Shown one piece after another: positions 25,482 to 33,874 of a stretch of DNA of 64,000 nt. The notes below the pieces were generated by a model. That model saw only the letters and a list, made by a program, of their open reading frames with translations. It was not told the origin of the DNA and did no database searches. Numbering within the stretch: position 1 is the first letter of the stretch; every line of letters begins with the position of its first letter. Position numbers and translations under genes: made by a program. Source of the DNA: CAYSQW01 sp964433135 (GTDB taxonomy: Bacteria > Acidobacteriota > Aminicenantia > Aminicenantales > Aminicenantaceae); NCBI GenBank assembly GCA_964433135.1, contig CAYSQW010000011.1, positions 12,923-76,922 of the forward strand, written 5' to 3'.

Positions 25482-27605
25482 TCATTTTTCTTCGATCTCC
25501 ACCAGCCCCGCTTTTTCCATGGCGATGATCATATCAACCACCGATTGCAGCTGCACGTCTGGCGCTCCGGGGGTGATGACATAGGCGTATTTGAATTCGT
25601 CGCTGCTGGTGTTGACGAATCCGTACTCCGCCCGCACGATCCGGTGGATATCCAGGATGCTGCGTCGTCCATCGATGAGCAAAGGGACTTCGGATCGGGC
25701 CAGACGCGGCAGCGAGGTGGAATTATCAGGAAGGTATTTGATGACGTTTTTATCCCGGGTTTTGTGCTCCTCCGAGTAGTAGGGAAAAAGCTTGCGCGGC
25801 ACTTTATGGAGGTAGATCTCTTCCTGATCCGTTAGTGAAATCTCGACAGGCTCGATGTCCAGGTCGGAGCATTGGGCCCGGTAGAGATTCGTCAATCGAT
25901 CGGCATGATTTTTTCGGCTGGATTCCAAACTTTCGGTCAATCGATCCAAAAGGTCCATAACCTTCGCGTCATCAGAGATGTCGGTTACGGAAATCATGCC
26001 GCCGTGCGCCCGGAGATAAGCCCCTTCGATCTTATTGAGTGCGGCCTGGTAACCGGAATGGATCTTTTGGGCATCCCCCCGCAGCAGAACAGCGCTTTGG
26101 CGGGAGACCTCCGCCATCCATTTGTCTCCGTTGGCTGCGCTTTGCCAAGCCAGATCCAGAGCCTCACGGGTATCCGCTTCGGCGAGATAATAGAAGCCGG
26201 AAGCGGCCATGAATCCCACCCGCTTCATCTCCGTAGGATCTACATGCTTTGACCTGTCTTCACTGCTGTGATAAAAATTGTCTCCGTAATAATTGAACTG
26301 CATGGCGGGGATTCCCGCGGCCAGCAAAACGGTATGATCGCTGCCGCTGATATAGGGACAGAGCCGGTAATTGAACTGGCTGTTGGTTCCCCATTGGGTT
26401 CGGATAAAGGTTTGATCGACGCACAGAAGCAGATCGGCGATCAGGTCGTTCAAATAACTCGGGCATGAGTCGGGCGTTTTCTTCATGCGCAGATAAGCGT
26501 CCGTGGTCTTGAGGTCGGCCCCGGTCATATCGAAATTGAGCCCGGCTATCAGTTTGTCCTGCAGCTCCGGGTTCCGGTACATGAACTCGCGTGATCCTCT
26601 GATCTCAGGAACCCAGAGGAACCGGATGGTTCTGCGGGGAGGCGCCAGGATTCCCCTCGATATGAGCTTGGCCAGAGTACGCCCCACTTCGAGGGTGGTC
26701 GCCACTCCCGAACAGTTGTCGTTGGCTCCCGGGGTCCCGATCCGCTCGAAGAGATGGGCGACCAGGAGCAGCTCGCCCGCTTCAGGATCCGTTCCCGGGA
26801 GGGCGGCGGACACCACATTCATTTTATAGGGGTGCATGCGGGTGCGGATCCGGGCTTTCATCAAAACCTTCTGATTTGAATCCAGGTAGGATCGGATTTC
26901 GTCATGCTGTCGTTTGGAGAGCACGAATCCGAATCCTTTTTGTATGTTTTGGGAACGGATGGACTGCCATCCGATCTGATTGGGTGATGCGCCCGGATAT
27001 CCCCGGTTGATTCCGGAGCTGCCGGTACCCAAAACACCAACGGCCCCGCGTTTTTCCACCGCTGAGGGAAACAGACTGCTGACCGATCCCGAGCCCAAGA
27101 CGATCTTTCCGCGAACTCGTTTCCCTCGGAAGTCCCGTTCGCGGCCGGTCCCCACATAGATCACCTCGGTCGTAAGATCCGCGTCCCGGCTGCCGGAAGC
27201 GATCGCTTCGGGAACGATCTCGAGTCCCGCGATCTTCTTTTTGACCGGCTCGATCAGCCAGAGCTCGGCTTCCTCCGCGTCCCATATCTTGCCGGCGGGG
27301 TAAAAGTCCACCTTGACTTCGGAGAGCCCGTACTGCTCGGCCAGGCGGCTGACGTATTCGGTCTCCATGAATCGTTCGGCGTATTCCTCTTCCCGGCGGT
27401 CACGATCCACGGAAAGGATTTCCACGTGCCGCAGGGCCAGCTCACCGGAAAATTCATTCAGGACGGCTTCCCGGATGTGCCGGGGAACCAGCCATCGGTC
27501 CGTTTCCTCGGCCTCGCCGGTGTCCATGGCGCATGCAGCCGCGAAAACGATGGAAAGCAAAATGAACATTTTCAATGCAAATGAAGTAAGTTTTTGACGG
27601 CTCAT
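25482..27605 (-). CDS. Lipoprotein M28-family peptidase, paralogue of 19993-22104
   Basis: The 707-residue protein starts MSRQKLTSFALKMFILLSIV and has a lipobox-like FAAAC (Cys25), so it is probably membrane-anchored outside. A PA-like segment (RVRGKIVLGSGSVSSLF) precedes VAHLFERIGTPGANDNCSGV, RFLWVPEIRGSREF, LNFDMTGAD and YISGSDHTVLLAAGIP, the M28 metal and catalytic regions. As in its paralogue, His is followed by Leu-Phe-Glu, and the chain ends in a module with LLIDGRRSILDIHRIVRAEY. AGGGAG precedes the ATG. The two paralogues point the same way and flank the PadR-permease pair, suggesting insertion of that pair between duplicated genes, or a functional set. Confidence 0.88.
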   Translation of the reverse strand: MSRQKLTSFALKMFILLSIVFAAACAMDTGEAEETDRWLVPRHIREAVLNEFSGELALRHVEILSVDRDRREEEYAERFMETEYVSRLAEQYGLSEVKVDFYPAGKIWDAEEAELWLIEPVKKKIAGLEIVPEAIASGSRDADLTTEVIYVGTGRERDFRGKRVRGKIVLGSGSVSSLFPSAVEKRGAVGVLGTGSSGINRGYPGASPNQIGWQSIRSQNIQKGFGFVLSKRQHDEIRSYLDSNQKVLMKARIRTRMHPYKMNVVSAALPGTDPEAGELLLVAHLFERIGTPGANDNCSGVATTLEVGRTLAKLISRGILAPPRRTIRFLWVPEIRGSREFMYRNPELQDKLIAGLNFDMTGADLKTTDAYLRMKKTPDSCPSYLNDLIADLLLCVDQTFIRTQWGTNSQFNYRLCPYISGSDHTVLLAAGIPAMQFNYYGDNFYHSSEDRSKHVDPTEMKRVGFMAASGFYYLAEADTREALDLAWQSAANGDKWMAEVSRQSAVLLRGDAQKIHSGYQAALNKIEGAYLRAHGGMISVTDISDDAKVMDLLDRLTESLESSRKNHADRLTNLYRAQCSDLDIEPVEISLTDQEEIYLHKVPRKLFPYYSEEHKTRDKNVIKYLPDNSTSLPRLARSEVPLLIDGRRSILDIHRIVRAEYGFVNTSSDEFKYAYVITPGAPDVQLQSVVDMIIAMEKAGLVEIEEK

Positions 27606-27685
27606 AATTCTCCCTTAAGGATTCATTTGGGTTATTTCCCCCTTAAAAACGTATCAAATATCGAAGGGTTTTTAAAGCCGCGTGC

Positions 27686-28480
27686 TTACATCTCGGGTAT
27701 CTTACCCCATACCATGGTATAGGTGAAGAAGCCATGGTAATCCGGCCGGTTCACGATGAAATCCGGAGAATCCGGCAGACAGAGACGCTGAAATTCCGCG
27801 AGATCATCGGCTGAAAGCTCGGATGCTACGTCCGGCCAGCGCATATCGAAGAGCTCCTTGAGAGCATCGCGTATTTCATCTTCCAGAGGTGCGCTGACAC
27901 TGCCGGCGAATGCCCTCGCGGTCGGATTTTCCAGGTCCATATCACGGAACCAACCCAGCGCGCGCAGGAAATGCCGTTCCGGCGGTTTCCCATGGGAAAA
28001 AGGGGCGATCCCGTCCGAAGTCGCTTTCAGTCTAGCTTCCAGCCTCGGATATCCGGGAAGCAGCGTCTCGGAAGACCAGGCGGCGATGGCCACGATGCCG
28101 CCGGGCTTTACCACCCGTGACATCTCTTTCAAAAATGGCCGCGGATCCAGGGGGGCATATCCAACGCAGTCGGCGCTCCAACTCCAATCGAAGGTGTCAT
28201 CATCGAAAGGGATGTGGGAGATGTCCCCCTCCTTGAGAGATATCCGTTCCGATAGACCGTTTTCCTTCAAAAGCTTCCGGCCGCGATCGATCGCATCGGG
28301 AGAGATATCCAGTCCGGTGACATGTCCTGACGTGCCTACGGCTTCGGCCAGCAGCCTGCACTGCAGCCCGACTCCGCATCCGGCGTCCAAACCCCGGCTC
28401 CCCTCGGGAAGCCGCAGATCTGAAATCATCTCACGAAAAGTAGGCTCTCTCAAACGGTGCATACAGGAATCCAAGTCCAT
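27686..28480 (-). CDS. Class I SAM-dependent methyltransferase
   Basis: The 264-residue protein is a Rossmann methyltransferase of the UbiE/COQ5 type: GLDAGCGVGLQCRLLAEAVG binds AdoMet, GLDISPDAIDRGRK contains the acidic ribose contact, GDISHIPFDDDTFDW is motif II, and KEMSRVVKPGGIVAIAAW is post-motif. GGGAGG before the ATG at 28480 fixes the start over an in-frame ATG at 28525. The C-terminal half (about residues 150-264) is specific and includes DYHGFFTYTMVWG. It is a single gene, so the substrate cannot be named. Confidence 0.88.
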   Translation of the reverse strand: MDLDSCMHRLREPTFREMISDLRLPEGSRGLDAGCGVGLQCRLLAEAVGTSGHVTGLDISPDAIDRGRKLLKENGLSERISLKEGDISHIPFDDDTFDWSWSADCVGYAPLDPRPFLKEMSRVVKPGGIVAIAAWSSETLLPGYPRLEARLKATSDGIAPFSHGKPPERHFLRALGWFRDMDLENPTARAFAGSVSAPLEDEIRDALKELFDMRWPDVASELSADDLAEFQRLCLPDSPDFIVNRPDYHGFFTYTMVWGKIPEM

Positions 28481-29011
28481 TGTCTTCCTCCCTATATCCT
28501 TTTGTCGGTTTTCCCCATCTCTCATGATTTGAATGGGAATTCGTGAAGCTTGCAGCCAAATAACGATCCGTCGACCGATACGATTGAAAAAAGGCGCATG
28601 GATTGCCGTGTATTAAAATCTCAGAAATCAGCATCTAAAATGTGACCCGGGAGCTTCCGGGTTCTTGAACGTGAACAGCTCCCCGTTTGACGTTTTTTCG
28701 CCGATCTCCGAACCGCCGCCTTATCAAATATTATCAAAACCATGAGGAAGACTCCAGCCGGTCTGGGATTATCCAGGCAAAGGATCGTGTTTACTCCGGA
28801 TCGGATTTGAACAGATCTATTGCATGGGGCACTGTCTATCCGGCGGATTTCTTATTGACTGTATATTTATTATTCGATGTAATATTGTTGATGTCGTCGG
28901 TTAAATGGAACACATTTGATGAACATCCCATCAACAATATTTTCCTATGTCCGGACTTCTGCAGGCCGTCCGGATTGGCGGCTGCAGTTTTCAAAAGAGG
29001 GGGATTGATAC
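28481..29011. other. Intergenic region, no gene supported
   Basis: Divergent promoters for the methyltransferase and the clan-CD-like lipoprotein are expected here. An open frame at 28687-29115 on the plus strand has no family features and overlaps the lipoprotein start in another frame. I see nothing else. Confidence 0.5.
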
Positions 29012-30550
29012 ATGAAAGGAAACAGAACCGTTCCATCGGGTATTGCGGTTCTTGTCGGTCTTATGCTGGCGACAGGGATCTGGATCCTCAGTGGTTGCGG
29101 AGGTGTTCCCGCTGAAAATGCCGAATCATTTGCGGTGAGTCTCGATCGGACAGGTCCGTACCTGGTGCTGGTCACCGCGGCTGCCAGGCGTGACTTTGCG
29201 GGTGCGCTTGCGGAAATTCAAAAGCTCCATCCCGAGGCCGTGGACGTTGACCTGGACCTCGCCGATCTGAACCCCGCACGGGATGCTCTCCTCGAACATA
29301 ATCCCCGTTTCGCGCTGCTGCTGGTTAAGCCTGACGAGCTTGATGTGAACGTTGCCTGGACCTGGTTGAAACTGGCCACTGAAATCGATGCGGATCCGTT
29401 CGTGGACGTTCGTTCCGGGTTTATTACCGGAGAAACTCCCGAGGCCGCCGCCGGATTCGTTCGTCGGATCTCATCGGCTGCGCGTGAAGAAATTCTCTTG
29501 CCTATGGCATTTGTCGACAATCTTGGGCCCAACGGGGCGGCCGTTCCCGAGTCCTTCAGAATGACGCCCTCCAGCTTTATGATTCCCGTCATGGCCCGGG
29601 AGATGGAGGTTTCGACCATCTCTCATGGTAAGCGAGGATTTTCTGAGCAGCGTATGGGAAGCATGGATAACGCCGGGTTGGTGCATTTCGGAGGGCACGG
29701 GTATCCCGACGGGATTGTAGACTGTCTGCGGGGTCCGTGGGTACGAAAACTAACGCTGTCTCCCTGCGTGGTTTTTAACGGCGCATGTTATAACGGGGTA
29801 ACCGGCAGGTGGTTCGAGGTCCGCGATTCGGTCCGGGAGCAAAACATCGCGCCGGGGCTTTCCTTCTGCTTGGGGATGCTTACGAACAATACCGTGGCCT
29901 ACCTCGCATCGTTGCACCCCGATCACGGATTGCCCGTATACCAGGAAATAGAGTTTATGGCCGTTACCGGCGCTTCCCTGGGCGAGGTGATGAAACACAC
30001 CCACGACGGAGTTATCCTCGGAGCGGGCGGTGGATTGCCAGAACTGCCTCCGCTGAAAGGGGGAAAACCGGCTGTAATGCAGACTCCGGATGAGATAATG
30101 CTCAAGGGGACTGCGGCCCGTGTGCTGTTCGGGGATCCGGCGCTCACGGTTGGTCGGGCCTTTGCGAAGGCCGCATTTGATGTTTCCACCGCACCGGACG
30201 CCGACGGTTCGCTGATCGTGACGGCCCGCCTGTTGAACGATATGCTGCGCAGCAGTTTCACCGACACCTTTCACTCGGACCTGGCCTCGGTGGAAAACGG
30301 CTTCAATGATCGAGCGCTGATCAGCTTCGAACTGCCCGATGACTTCGGTTCAGTGACCTCGATCGAGGTACTGGATGCGGCCGCCGCCGGAGGAAAAGAA
30401 CTGCGCCATCGTCTGGTTGGATGGGGAGTTGAACTCGACGGCGGGCGGCGCCTGCTGCATGTTCAGGTCGACCTGCCTTCGAGCGGATACATGCAGTCGG
30501 AATTTCGCACCAGAGGCTCGGTCGTCAAGCTGAACATAAAGGCGCAGTAG
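29012..30550 (+). CDS. Lipoprotein with caspase/gingipain-like (clan CD) cysteine peptidase dyad
   Basis: The 512-residue protein has a signal peptide and a clean lipobox LSGC (Cys29), so it should be lipid-anchored outside the inner membrane. Two hydrophobic-strand motifs fit clan CD peptidases: LVHFGGHGYPDG with His229 and CVVFNGACYNGVTG with Cys259, the H-G and A-C dyad of caspase, gingipain (C25) and clostripain folds. AGAGGGGG upstream fixes the ATG. The N-terminal third is alpha/beta without recognised signature, and the last ~120 residues look beta-rich, perhaps an Ig-like or binding domain. I cannot place it in a named peptidase family. Specificity is unknown. Confidence 0.75.
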   Translation: MKGNRTVPSGIAVLVGLMLATGIWILSGCGGVPAENAESFAVSLDRTGPYLVLVTAAARRDFAGALAEIQKLHPEAVDVDLDLADLNPARDALLEHNPRFALLLVKPDELDVNVAWTWLKLATEIDADPFVDVRSGFITGETPEAAAGFVRRISSAAREEILLPMAFVDNLGPNGAAVPESFRMTPSSFMIPVMAREMEVSTISHGKRGFSEQRMGSMDNAGLVHFGGHGYPDGIVDCLRGPWVRKLTLSPCVVFNGACYNGVTGRWFEVRDSVREQNIAPGLSFCLGMLTNNTVAYLASLHPDHGLPVYQEIEFMAVTGASLGEVMKHTHDGVILGAGGGLPELPPLKGGKPAVMQTPDEIMLKGTAARVLFGDPALTVGRAFAKAAFDVSTAPDADGSLIVTARLLNDMLRSSFTDTFHSDLASVENGFNDRALISFELPDDFGSVTSIEVLDAAAAGGKELRHRLVGWGVELDGGRRLLHVQVDLPSSGYMQSEFRTRGSVVKLNIKAQ

Positions 30551-30898
30551 ATTATTCCAGCCTGGATGACGTATCCCGGCGTGAATGCGAAACGTGTGAT
30601 TTGTGCTCCCCCGTCAGTTGACATCACTCAGTCTGAACTCTTTCCTTATATAATGGGGGCGGCGTGCCTTGTCGATTTTTCAAAGGGTAGGTATGGGGGA
30701 AGAATGCAGTCCGTAAAGAAGCTGTCTTGATGATTGTATGAGGGTTTGTGTGTCCGGCCCGGATTTCTCATAAGAAGGGTTGGATTCTTTAGTATTAAAA
30801 AACGCCGGGAAGCTGTATAATTTGGAATCGACGATGATCGTCACAAGAGATCAAACCGGAGACCCTTCGGATTAATCCGGCCTGAGGGGAGGGAGAAG
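30551..30898. other. Intergenic region, no gene seen
   Basis: No reading frame with protein-like features or known RNA was recognised. A GGGGAGGGAG ribosome-binding site lies at the right end for the next gene. Confidence 0.5.
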
Positions 30899-31369
30899 AT
30901 GTCGTATCATATGAATGCCGATCCCTGGTGGGCGGCGTTAACCGTGTGGGGGATCGTGAATTCCGTCAATGTGCTGCAGGGTCTGGGATTTCTTTCACGG
31001 ATCCGCACCGGCGGCATGGCGGTCAATCAACAGCTCGGCTATGTGATGATCGGACTCGCCGTTCCGTCGGCGGTCGCTCTCGCGGCATTTCTCCGGACAG
31101 GGGCGGGATGGCTGCAGTGGGCCGGCCCGGCGCTTTATATCGTTTTTATCGGGTTCATGGTCGCTGTCGATTACATTCACCCGTTGGAATTCCGTTCGCC
31201 GGTACGCGGCGAGATCCTGATCCCTTTTCTCGTGCTCTTCTTCGGTTCGATCCTGCTGATGGGTTTACCGATGTACCGTTTGGACCGAAACCTCTGGGTT
31301 ATCACCGTTGCCACAACGGTTTTCCTGCTGGTTTCAATGATCGCGGCCATGCGCAAGGGCGTTGCATGA
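30899..31369 (+). CDS. Small integral membrane protein of unknown function
   Basis: The 156-residue protein has about five hydrophobic segments (around residues 10-25, 44-65, 72-90, 106-122 and 133-148) with short polar loops, including VDYIHPLEFRSPVRGE between the third and fourth. The ribosome-binding site is strong. It resembles small four- to five-span proteins seen in many Bacteroidota and Acidobacteriota genomes, but I cannot name the family. The class V aminotransferase follows about 190 bp later. Confidence 0.7.
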   Translation: MSYHMNADPWWAALTVWGIVNSVNVLQGLGFLSRIRTGGMAVNQQLGYVMIGLAVPSAVALAAFLRTGAGWLQWAGPALYIVFIGFMVAVDYIHPLEFRSPVRGEILIPFLVLFFGSILLMGLPMYRLDRNLWVITVATTVFLLVSMIAAMRKGVA

Positions 31370-31563
31370 TATCGGGATGGAAGGCGTGCCGATGAGAGCT
31401 TCGATTTTTTAAAGCATTGAGTCTCAGCACTTCATCATGATATATATTGATCCTGTTCCGGACGAGGGGGAGCGCGCGCGTTCACCCCGTCAAACGAATC
31501 CGCGATTCTGTTTTTACGGGAAGCGGAGCGCGGTCGGCGGATAAGAATGTCAAGGAGAGAGCA

Positions 31564-32871
31564 TTGGCTGGAGACTCCGAAAAAGGTCTGTATTCACCCC
31601 GGTTGATGGAAGAGATCAGGAGCCGTTTTATCTATACCGATTCGGATCCTTATTCGGGGAAACGGATTTACCTTGACGCCGCCTCGGGTTCCCTGCGGCC
31701 TGAAAACGTGATCGAAGCGATGGAGAGAGAGACGCGCTTGCCCGATCAGCAGGGAAGAGCCAATCCCGGATCCGCTCACTCGATGGAAGTCACGGCAAAA
31801 GGGATCGAGGACCTCATGATCTTTTTCGGAGCGAAGTCCGGGCAGACCATACCCGGTTGGAGCAGCAGCCATGTCATCTACCGCATCACGAACGCGGTGC
31901 TTTCTTCCATCCCCGGAACGAATGTCGTAACCACCGGTCTTGATCATGCTTCCGTCCGCAGCGCCGTGACGCAGTTTTCCGAACAATACGGTAAAGAAGA
32001 ACGCATCGCCGCGCCGGACCGGGAAACGGGTTCCGTCGCATTGGAAACGATTATCGATAGAATCGACAAGCATACCTGTTTCCTTATCGTCACCCACACC
32101 TCCAATGTAACGGGTGAAATCTATGACGTCAAAACCATCGTCAAAGAGGCCCGGAAGATAAAATCGGATCTGTTCATCATGGTCGACGGCGTCCAGTACT
32201 CCCCGACCGGCCCGATCGATGTCGAGGAGATCGGTGCGGATGCCTATGTCATCGCCCCTTATAAAAATTACGGCGTCAAGGGATGCGGGTATGCGTATGC
32301 CTCGGAGCGTCTTGCGAAGCTTCCGCACTGGAGGTACACTTTCAAGCCGGAGACGAGTTGGGACCTGGGCGGGGTGGAGCACCAATCCTATGCGGCCTGG
32401 TCGGCCGTCATCGACTATCTATGCTGGCTAGGGGAACATTTTACGGTTTCCAGGGATCGCCGTGCACGGGTGGCGGCCGCCATGCGGAGCATACAAGCGC
32501 ACTCGACGAGTCTGCTTTCCATGATCATCAACGGCACGGAAAGAGCGGCGGGTTTAAAAGACATGAAGCATGTCACCGTCTACGGGATGGGGGAGGATTT
32601 GTCAAGCCGTGTGTGCCTGGTCGGATTCAATCTTGAAGGAGTGGACTCCGTCGAAGGGTGCCGCCGTTACCGGGAAAAAGGGCTCAGGCTCCATTCCCCG
32701 GGGCATGATCCATTCTTTGCGGCGATGCTGAAACAGCTCGGCATTTCCAGCTTCATCAGGCTCTCGGCGTGTCATTACAACACCCGGGAAGAGATAGAGC
32801 GGTTTCTCCGGACAACGATGAGAGAGAGGGAAGGTGCCGGCGCATCAAATGAATTTGAATCGCCCGCCTAA
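31564..32871 (+). CDS. Class V aminotransferase-fold PLP enzyme, not a desulfurase
   Basis: The 435-residue protein has the class V fold: KRIYLDAASGSLRPENVIEA, NPGSAHSMEV, the Asp in MVDGVQYSPTGP, and PLP lysine in IAPYKNYGVKGCGYAYAS. At the place where SufS has its catalytic Cys this protein has LHSPGHDPFF, so it is unlikely to be a cysteine desulfurase. Selenocysteine-lyase-like, kynureninase-like or epimerase-like activity are options. The TTG at 31564 is chosen because AAGGAG lies six bases upstream; a longer ATG reading to 31447 has no ribosome-binding site. An Lrp-type regulator gene follows. Confidence 0.8.
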   Translation: MAGDSEKGLYSPRLMEEIRSRFIYTDSDPYSGKRIYLDAASGSLRPENVIEAMERETRLPDQQGRANPGSAHSMEVTAKGIEDLMIFFGAKSGQTIPGWSSSHVIYRITNAVLSSIPGTNVVTTGLDHASVRSAVTQFSEQYGKEERIAAPDRETGSVALETIIDRIDKHTCFLIVTHTSNVTGEIYDVKTIVKEARKIKSDLFIMVDGVQYSPTGPIDVEEIGADAYVIAPYKNYGVKGCGYAYASERLAKLPHWRYTFKPETSWDLGGVEHQSYAAWSAVIDYLCWLGEHFTVSRDRRARVAAAMRSIQAHSTSLLSMIINGTERAAGLKDMKHVTVYGMGEDLSSRVCLVGFNLEGVDSVEGCRRYREKGLRLHSPGHDPFFAAMLKQLGISSFIRLSACHYNTREEIERFLRTTMREREGAGASNEFESPA

Positions 32872-32914
32872 GCGTATTTCATGACGGTTTCAATGTGAAA
32901 ATGGATACAGCCGG

Positions 32915-32943
32915 TTGAAGTCATGTCAAGCTTGTGCTAATTT
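32915..32943 (+). promoter_or_regulatory. Candidate promoter of the Lrp-type regulator
   Basis: TTGAAG (32915-32920) and TAATTT (32938-32943) are 17 bp apart, with the start codon at 32970. Confidence 0.4.
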
Positions 32944-32969
32944 GCTCATATAGAACGAATTGAAATAAA

Positions 32970-33419
32970 ATGGACTCTAAAGACGGACAAATTCTGAGGC
33001 TTTTACAAAAAAACGCCAAAATCAGCAATGTCAAACTTGCCGAGGAAATCGGTCTGACTCCACCCGCGACATCGGAACGGGTAAAAAAGCTGGAAGAAAC
33101 CGGTTTGATTGAAGGGTATCATGCCCGGTTGGACGGAAACAAACTGGGTTACAAAGTGCCGGTGCTGATCGCCATTTCTTTGGTGCGACATCAGGAAAAG
33201 GACATCAAGGATTTTGTCCGATTCCTCAAAACGACTCCGGAAATAACCCATTATTACCACGTTACCGGCGCTTACGATTACCTGCTTCAAATCAACATGA
33301 AAGATATCAACGATCTTCGGGATTTTCTGATCAACAAGCTGACAGGTAAAAAGGGCATCAACAAGGCGGAGACGTTCTTGATCATGGACGAGTTCCACTC
33401 TCCGCTTCCCGTAGACTGA
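32970..33419 (+). CDS. Lrp/AsnC-family transcriptional regulator
   Basis: The 149-residue protein begins MDSKDGQILRLLQKNAKISN. It has the Lrp helix-turn-helix (VKLAEEIGLTPPATSERVKK) and the RAM ligand-binding domain with ITHYYHVTGAYDYLLQINMK, the usual glycine-aspartate ligand loop. Length and domain order are normal. It lies between two PLP-dependent enzymes, so it probably senses an amino acid and controls one or both. The Shine-Dalgarno is weak. Confidence 0.93.
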   Translation: MDSKDGQILRLLQKNAKISNVKLAEEIGLTPPATSERVKKLEETGLIEGYHARLDGNKLGYKVPVLIAISLVRHQEKDIKDFVRFLKTTPEITHYYHVTGAYDYLLQINMKDINDLRDFLINKLTGKKGINKAETFLIMDEFHSPLPVD

Positions 33420-33874
33420 CTTTTCTTTCACCGCTGAATCCGCAAACGATTCCATCCCTAGAGAGAATAGAGCCCGTTGTGTCGACGAATCCTCATCTTT
33501 TTTCACGTTTGCCGCATCGGAAGAATGTCTTTTTGGCTAAACAATAATAAGGCAAAGGCCCTTTTTGGCTTTATATTATTAGCAAGTGCGTTGATATCGG
33601 CTAACATTAAATTGACACAACCGGGCTTTCTCTTTATTGTAATCATGAGAGCCTCCTCTTCCCCGGGACCGATTTTTTGGATCATGTGAGATCGAAGCCG
33701 GCGGGAAGACGGCCCTTTCTTGGAGAAACGCATGAAAGAGATCGGGCGGAATAGACGAACGGGTCAAGGCGGATTCGGTCTTGCCGGCCCGCCGGATATG
33801 ACCGCTGCTGAAGCCCGTCGCGAACATCGATGGCGGTGCATTCGGCGGAACCGAGCCTGAGAGGAGACGAAGCC
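33420..33874 (+). promoter_or_regulatory. Intergenic region with a strong promoter for the aminotransferase
   Basis: TTGACA (33612-33617) and TATTGT (33635-33640) are exactly 17 bp apart, placing a transcript start near 33646 and a leader of about 230 nt before the ATG at 33875. A 14-codon frame starts at 33645 (MRASSSPGPIFWIM), possibly a leader peptide. An AT-rich imperfect inverted repeat lies near 33545-33580. No larger gene is seen. Confidence 0.5.

Noticed and set aside
28687..29115. 142-codon frame before the clan-CD-like lipoprotein
   Set aside because: It overlaps the lipoprotein start in another frame, and the lipoprotein has a ribosome-binding site, signal peptide and lipobox.
33540..33580. 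AT-rich imperfect inverted repeat considered as a terminator for the Lrp gene
   Set aside because: The stem has several mismatches, lies 120 bp past the stop codon and is not followed by a clear U-run.
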